A stretch of DNA of 6,092 nucleotides, from NCBI GenBank assembly GCA_902805485.1, contig CADCTM010000942.1, positions 1-6,092 of the forward strand. Reading direction: 5' to 3'. The notes beneath the pieces were generated by a model. It did not search any database. It saw only the letters and a list, made by a program, of their open reading frames with translations, and was not told where the DNA came from. Each line of letters begins with the position of its first letter. Positions within the stretch are counted from its first letter, which is position 1. The stretch is from an uncultured Coleofasciculus sp. Lineage in GTDB: Bacteria; Cyanobacteriota; Cyanobacteriia; Cyanobacteriales; Coleofasciculaceae. Below, piece after piece: positions 4,792 through 6,092 of this stretch. Made by a program: the position numbers and the translations under genes.

Positions 4792-6092
4792 ATGCTATCG
4801 ACTGACCAGGCTCATTTTCAAAATTCTGGACATCAGTATCTACCGTCACCCACCGATGCTTTCTCGGAACGCTCACCCAATCAGGAATTGCTTCCTCTCA
4901 CCGCAAAAGTTAACAGCCGCGACTGCCTAGAAATTGGTGGATGTGATGTTACGACGTTGGTAGAACAATTTGGTTCCCCGCTTTACATCTTGGACGAGGT
5001 GACGCTACGCACAGCTTGCCGTCAGTATCGGGAAGCCTTCGCTCAGTACTACAACGGAGAATCATTAGTGCTTTATGCTTCAAAAGCGTGGAGTTGCATG
5101 GCAGTATGTGCGATCGTTTCATCTGAAGGATTAGGGATAGATGTAGTTTCCGGTGGGGAACTCTACACCGCATTACAAGCAGGCGTCAGTGGTGATAAAC
5201 TCTATTTCCACGGCAATAACAAATCTCGTGCAGAACTCCAGTTAGCGATCGCTAATAGCTGCACGATTATGGTGGATAACTGGCTAGAGTTAAACACCTT
5301 AGTAGAGATAGCCGACTCGGCGCATCCAGTCCGGATAATGCTACGGCTAACACCAGGAATCGAGTGCCATACCCATGAGTACATTCGCACCGGACACCTA
5401 GATAGCAAATTTGGCTTTGATCCCAATGCCTTAGACGAAGTTTTTGCTATGGTGAGCCAACACAAAAACTTGAACTGTGTCGGGTTACACGCTCATATCG
5501 GTTCACAGATCTTTGAAAGTCAGCCCCACAAAGACTTAGCGGGAGTTTTAGTCGATTGTCTGAGTAAAGCCGCCCGTTACGATTTGTCAATTCAAGAACT
5601 GAATGTTGGGGGGGGATTAGGGATACGTTATACCGAGTCAGATGATCCCCCAAGTATAGATGCCTGGGTGAAAGGAGTATGTATTGCCCTCACCGCTGCT
5701 TGCGAGCAACAGAATATACCATTACCAAAGCTGCTATCAGAACCAGGGCGGAGTCTTATTGGTTCAGCTTGCGTCACCGCCTATACAATCGGAAGCCAAA
5801 AAGTCATACCAGGAGTGCGGACTTACCTAGCAATAGATGGGGGAATGTCTGACAATCCGCGTCCGATTACCTACCAGTCAGTATATCGCGCCGTCGTCGC
5901 CAACCGGATGTCGGCTCCGATGACAGAAACTGTGACAATCGCTGGGAAGCATTGCGAATCGGGAGATATTCTGATTAAAGAAGCCGCTTTGCCTCAAACT
6001 GAACCGGGAGATATATTCGTGGTGATGAGTACAGGTGCTTACAATTACAGCATGGCTTATAATTACAATCGGTTGCTCAAGCCTGCCGGTGT
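4792..6092 (+). CDS. lysA: Diaminopimelate decarboxylase, 3' end outside window
   Basis: A PLP-dependent fold-type III decarboxylase that converts meso-diaminopimelate to lysine and CO2, the last step of lysine synthesis in the cytosol. It reads open from ATG 4792 to the window edge: 433 complete codons plus two bases, with no stop. Residues 36-60 lead into the barrel. K98 in YASKAW is the Schiff-base lysine. HAHIGSQ (233-239), GGGLG (273-277) and EPGR (317-320) are the PLP-binding motifs. The C-terminal beta domain has DGG (349-351), the dimer-contributed active-site cysteine C388 in HCESGD, and Y417 in GAYNYSMAYNYN. All expected catalytic residues are therefore present. From the usual length of cyanobacterial LysA, roughly 30 residues are probably missing. 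The ATG is supported because the next methionine is at residue 103, inside the catalytic domain. The first 30 residues show no recognisable motif. The GGG motif codons contain a run of eight Gs. Confidence 0.96.
   Translation, partial: MLSTDQAHFQNSGHQYLPSPTDAFSERSPNQELLPLTAKVNSRDCLEIGGCDVTTLVEQFGSPLYILDEVTLRTACRQYREAFAQYYNGESLVLYASKAWSCMAVCAIVSSEGLGIDVVSGGELYTALQAGVSGDKLYFHGNNKSRAELQLAIANSCTIMVDNWLELNTLVEIADSAHPVRIMLRLTPGIECHTHEYIRTGHLDSKFGFDPNALDEVFAMVSQHKNLNCVGLHAHIGSQIFESQPHKDLAGVLVDCLSKAARYDLSIQELNVGGGLGIRYTESDDPPSIDAWVKGVCIALTAACEQQNIPLPKLLSEPGRSLIGSACVTAYTIGSQKVIPGVRTYLAIDGGMSDNPRPITYQSVYRAVVANRMSAPMTETVTIAGKHCESGDILIKEAALPQTEPGDIFVVMSTGAYNYSMAYNYNRLLKPAG
5245..5252. repeat. HIP1 palindrome in lysA
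   Basis: GCGATCGC encodes Ala-Ile-Ala (residues 152-154) in a barrel helix of LysA. Confidence 0.9.

Noticed and set aside
4949..5653. Three reverse-strand open frames opposite lysA
   Set aside because: The forward strand here is an uninterrupted lysA frame with all catalytic motifs, so these are shadows.

Overview
The window most likely comes from a cyanobacterial chromosome, probably a filamentous or large-genome species. The highly iterated palindrome GCGATCGC (HIP1) occurs five times in 6.1 kb. ClpC is of the cyanobacterial/chloroplast type (822 residues, starting MFERFTEKAIKV). RimI and LysA also look cyanobacterial, and no gene has a strong Shine-Dalgarno sequence. The species cannot be named from the sequence alone.

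Layout from left to right: positions 1-168 are a non-coding leader containing a 29-bp interrupted palindrome. A forward gene (169-1269) encodes a response regulator whose output is a class III nucleotide cyclase. It converges on clpC (reverse, 3800-1332). The clpC rho-independent terminator lies in the short gap and runs into the last codons and stop of the cyclase gene, with a second small hairpin next to it. Upstream of clpC on the same strand, after a 217-bp gap holding a candidate clpC promoter, is a rimI-type GNAT acetyltransferase gene (4659 or 4650 down to 4018). A 132-bp divergent gap (4660-4791) separates rimI from lysA, which reads forward from 4792 and runs off the window end after 433 complete codons.

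The genes serve separate jobs: cAMP signalling (the cyclase), AAA+ unfolding for the Clp protease (clpC), N-terminal acetylation of a ribosomal protein (rimI) and the last step of lysine synthesis (lysA). rimI and clpC may be partly co-transcribed, but clpC seems to have its own promoter. The cyclase gene is visibly more AT-rich than clpC and has no partner histidine kinase in view. I see no mobile element, CRISPR array, tRNA, rRNA or defence system. This is mostly ordinary core genome, with a few local features worth checking.
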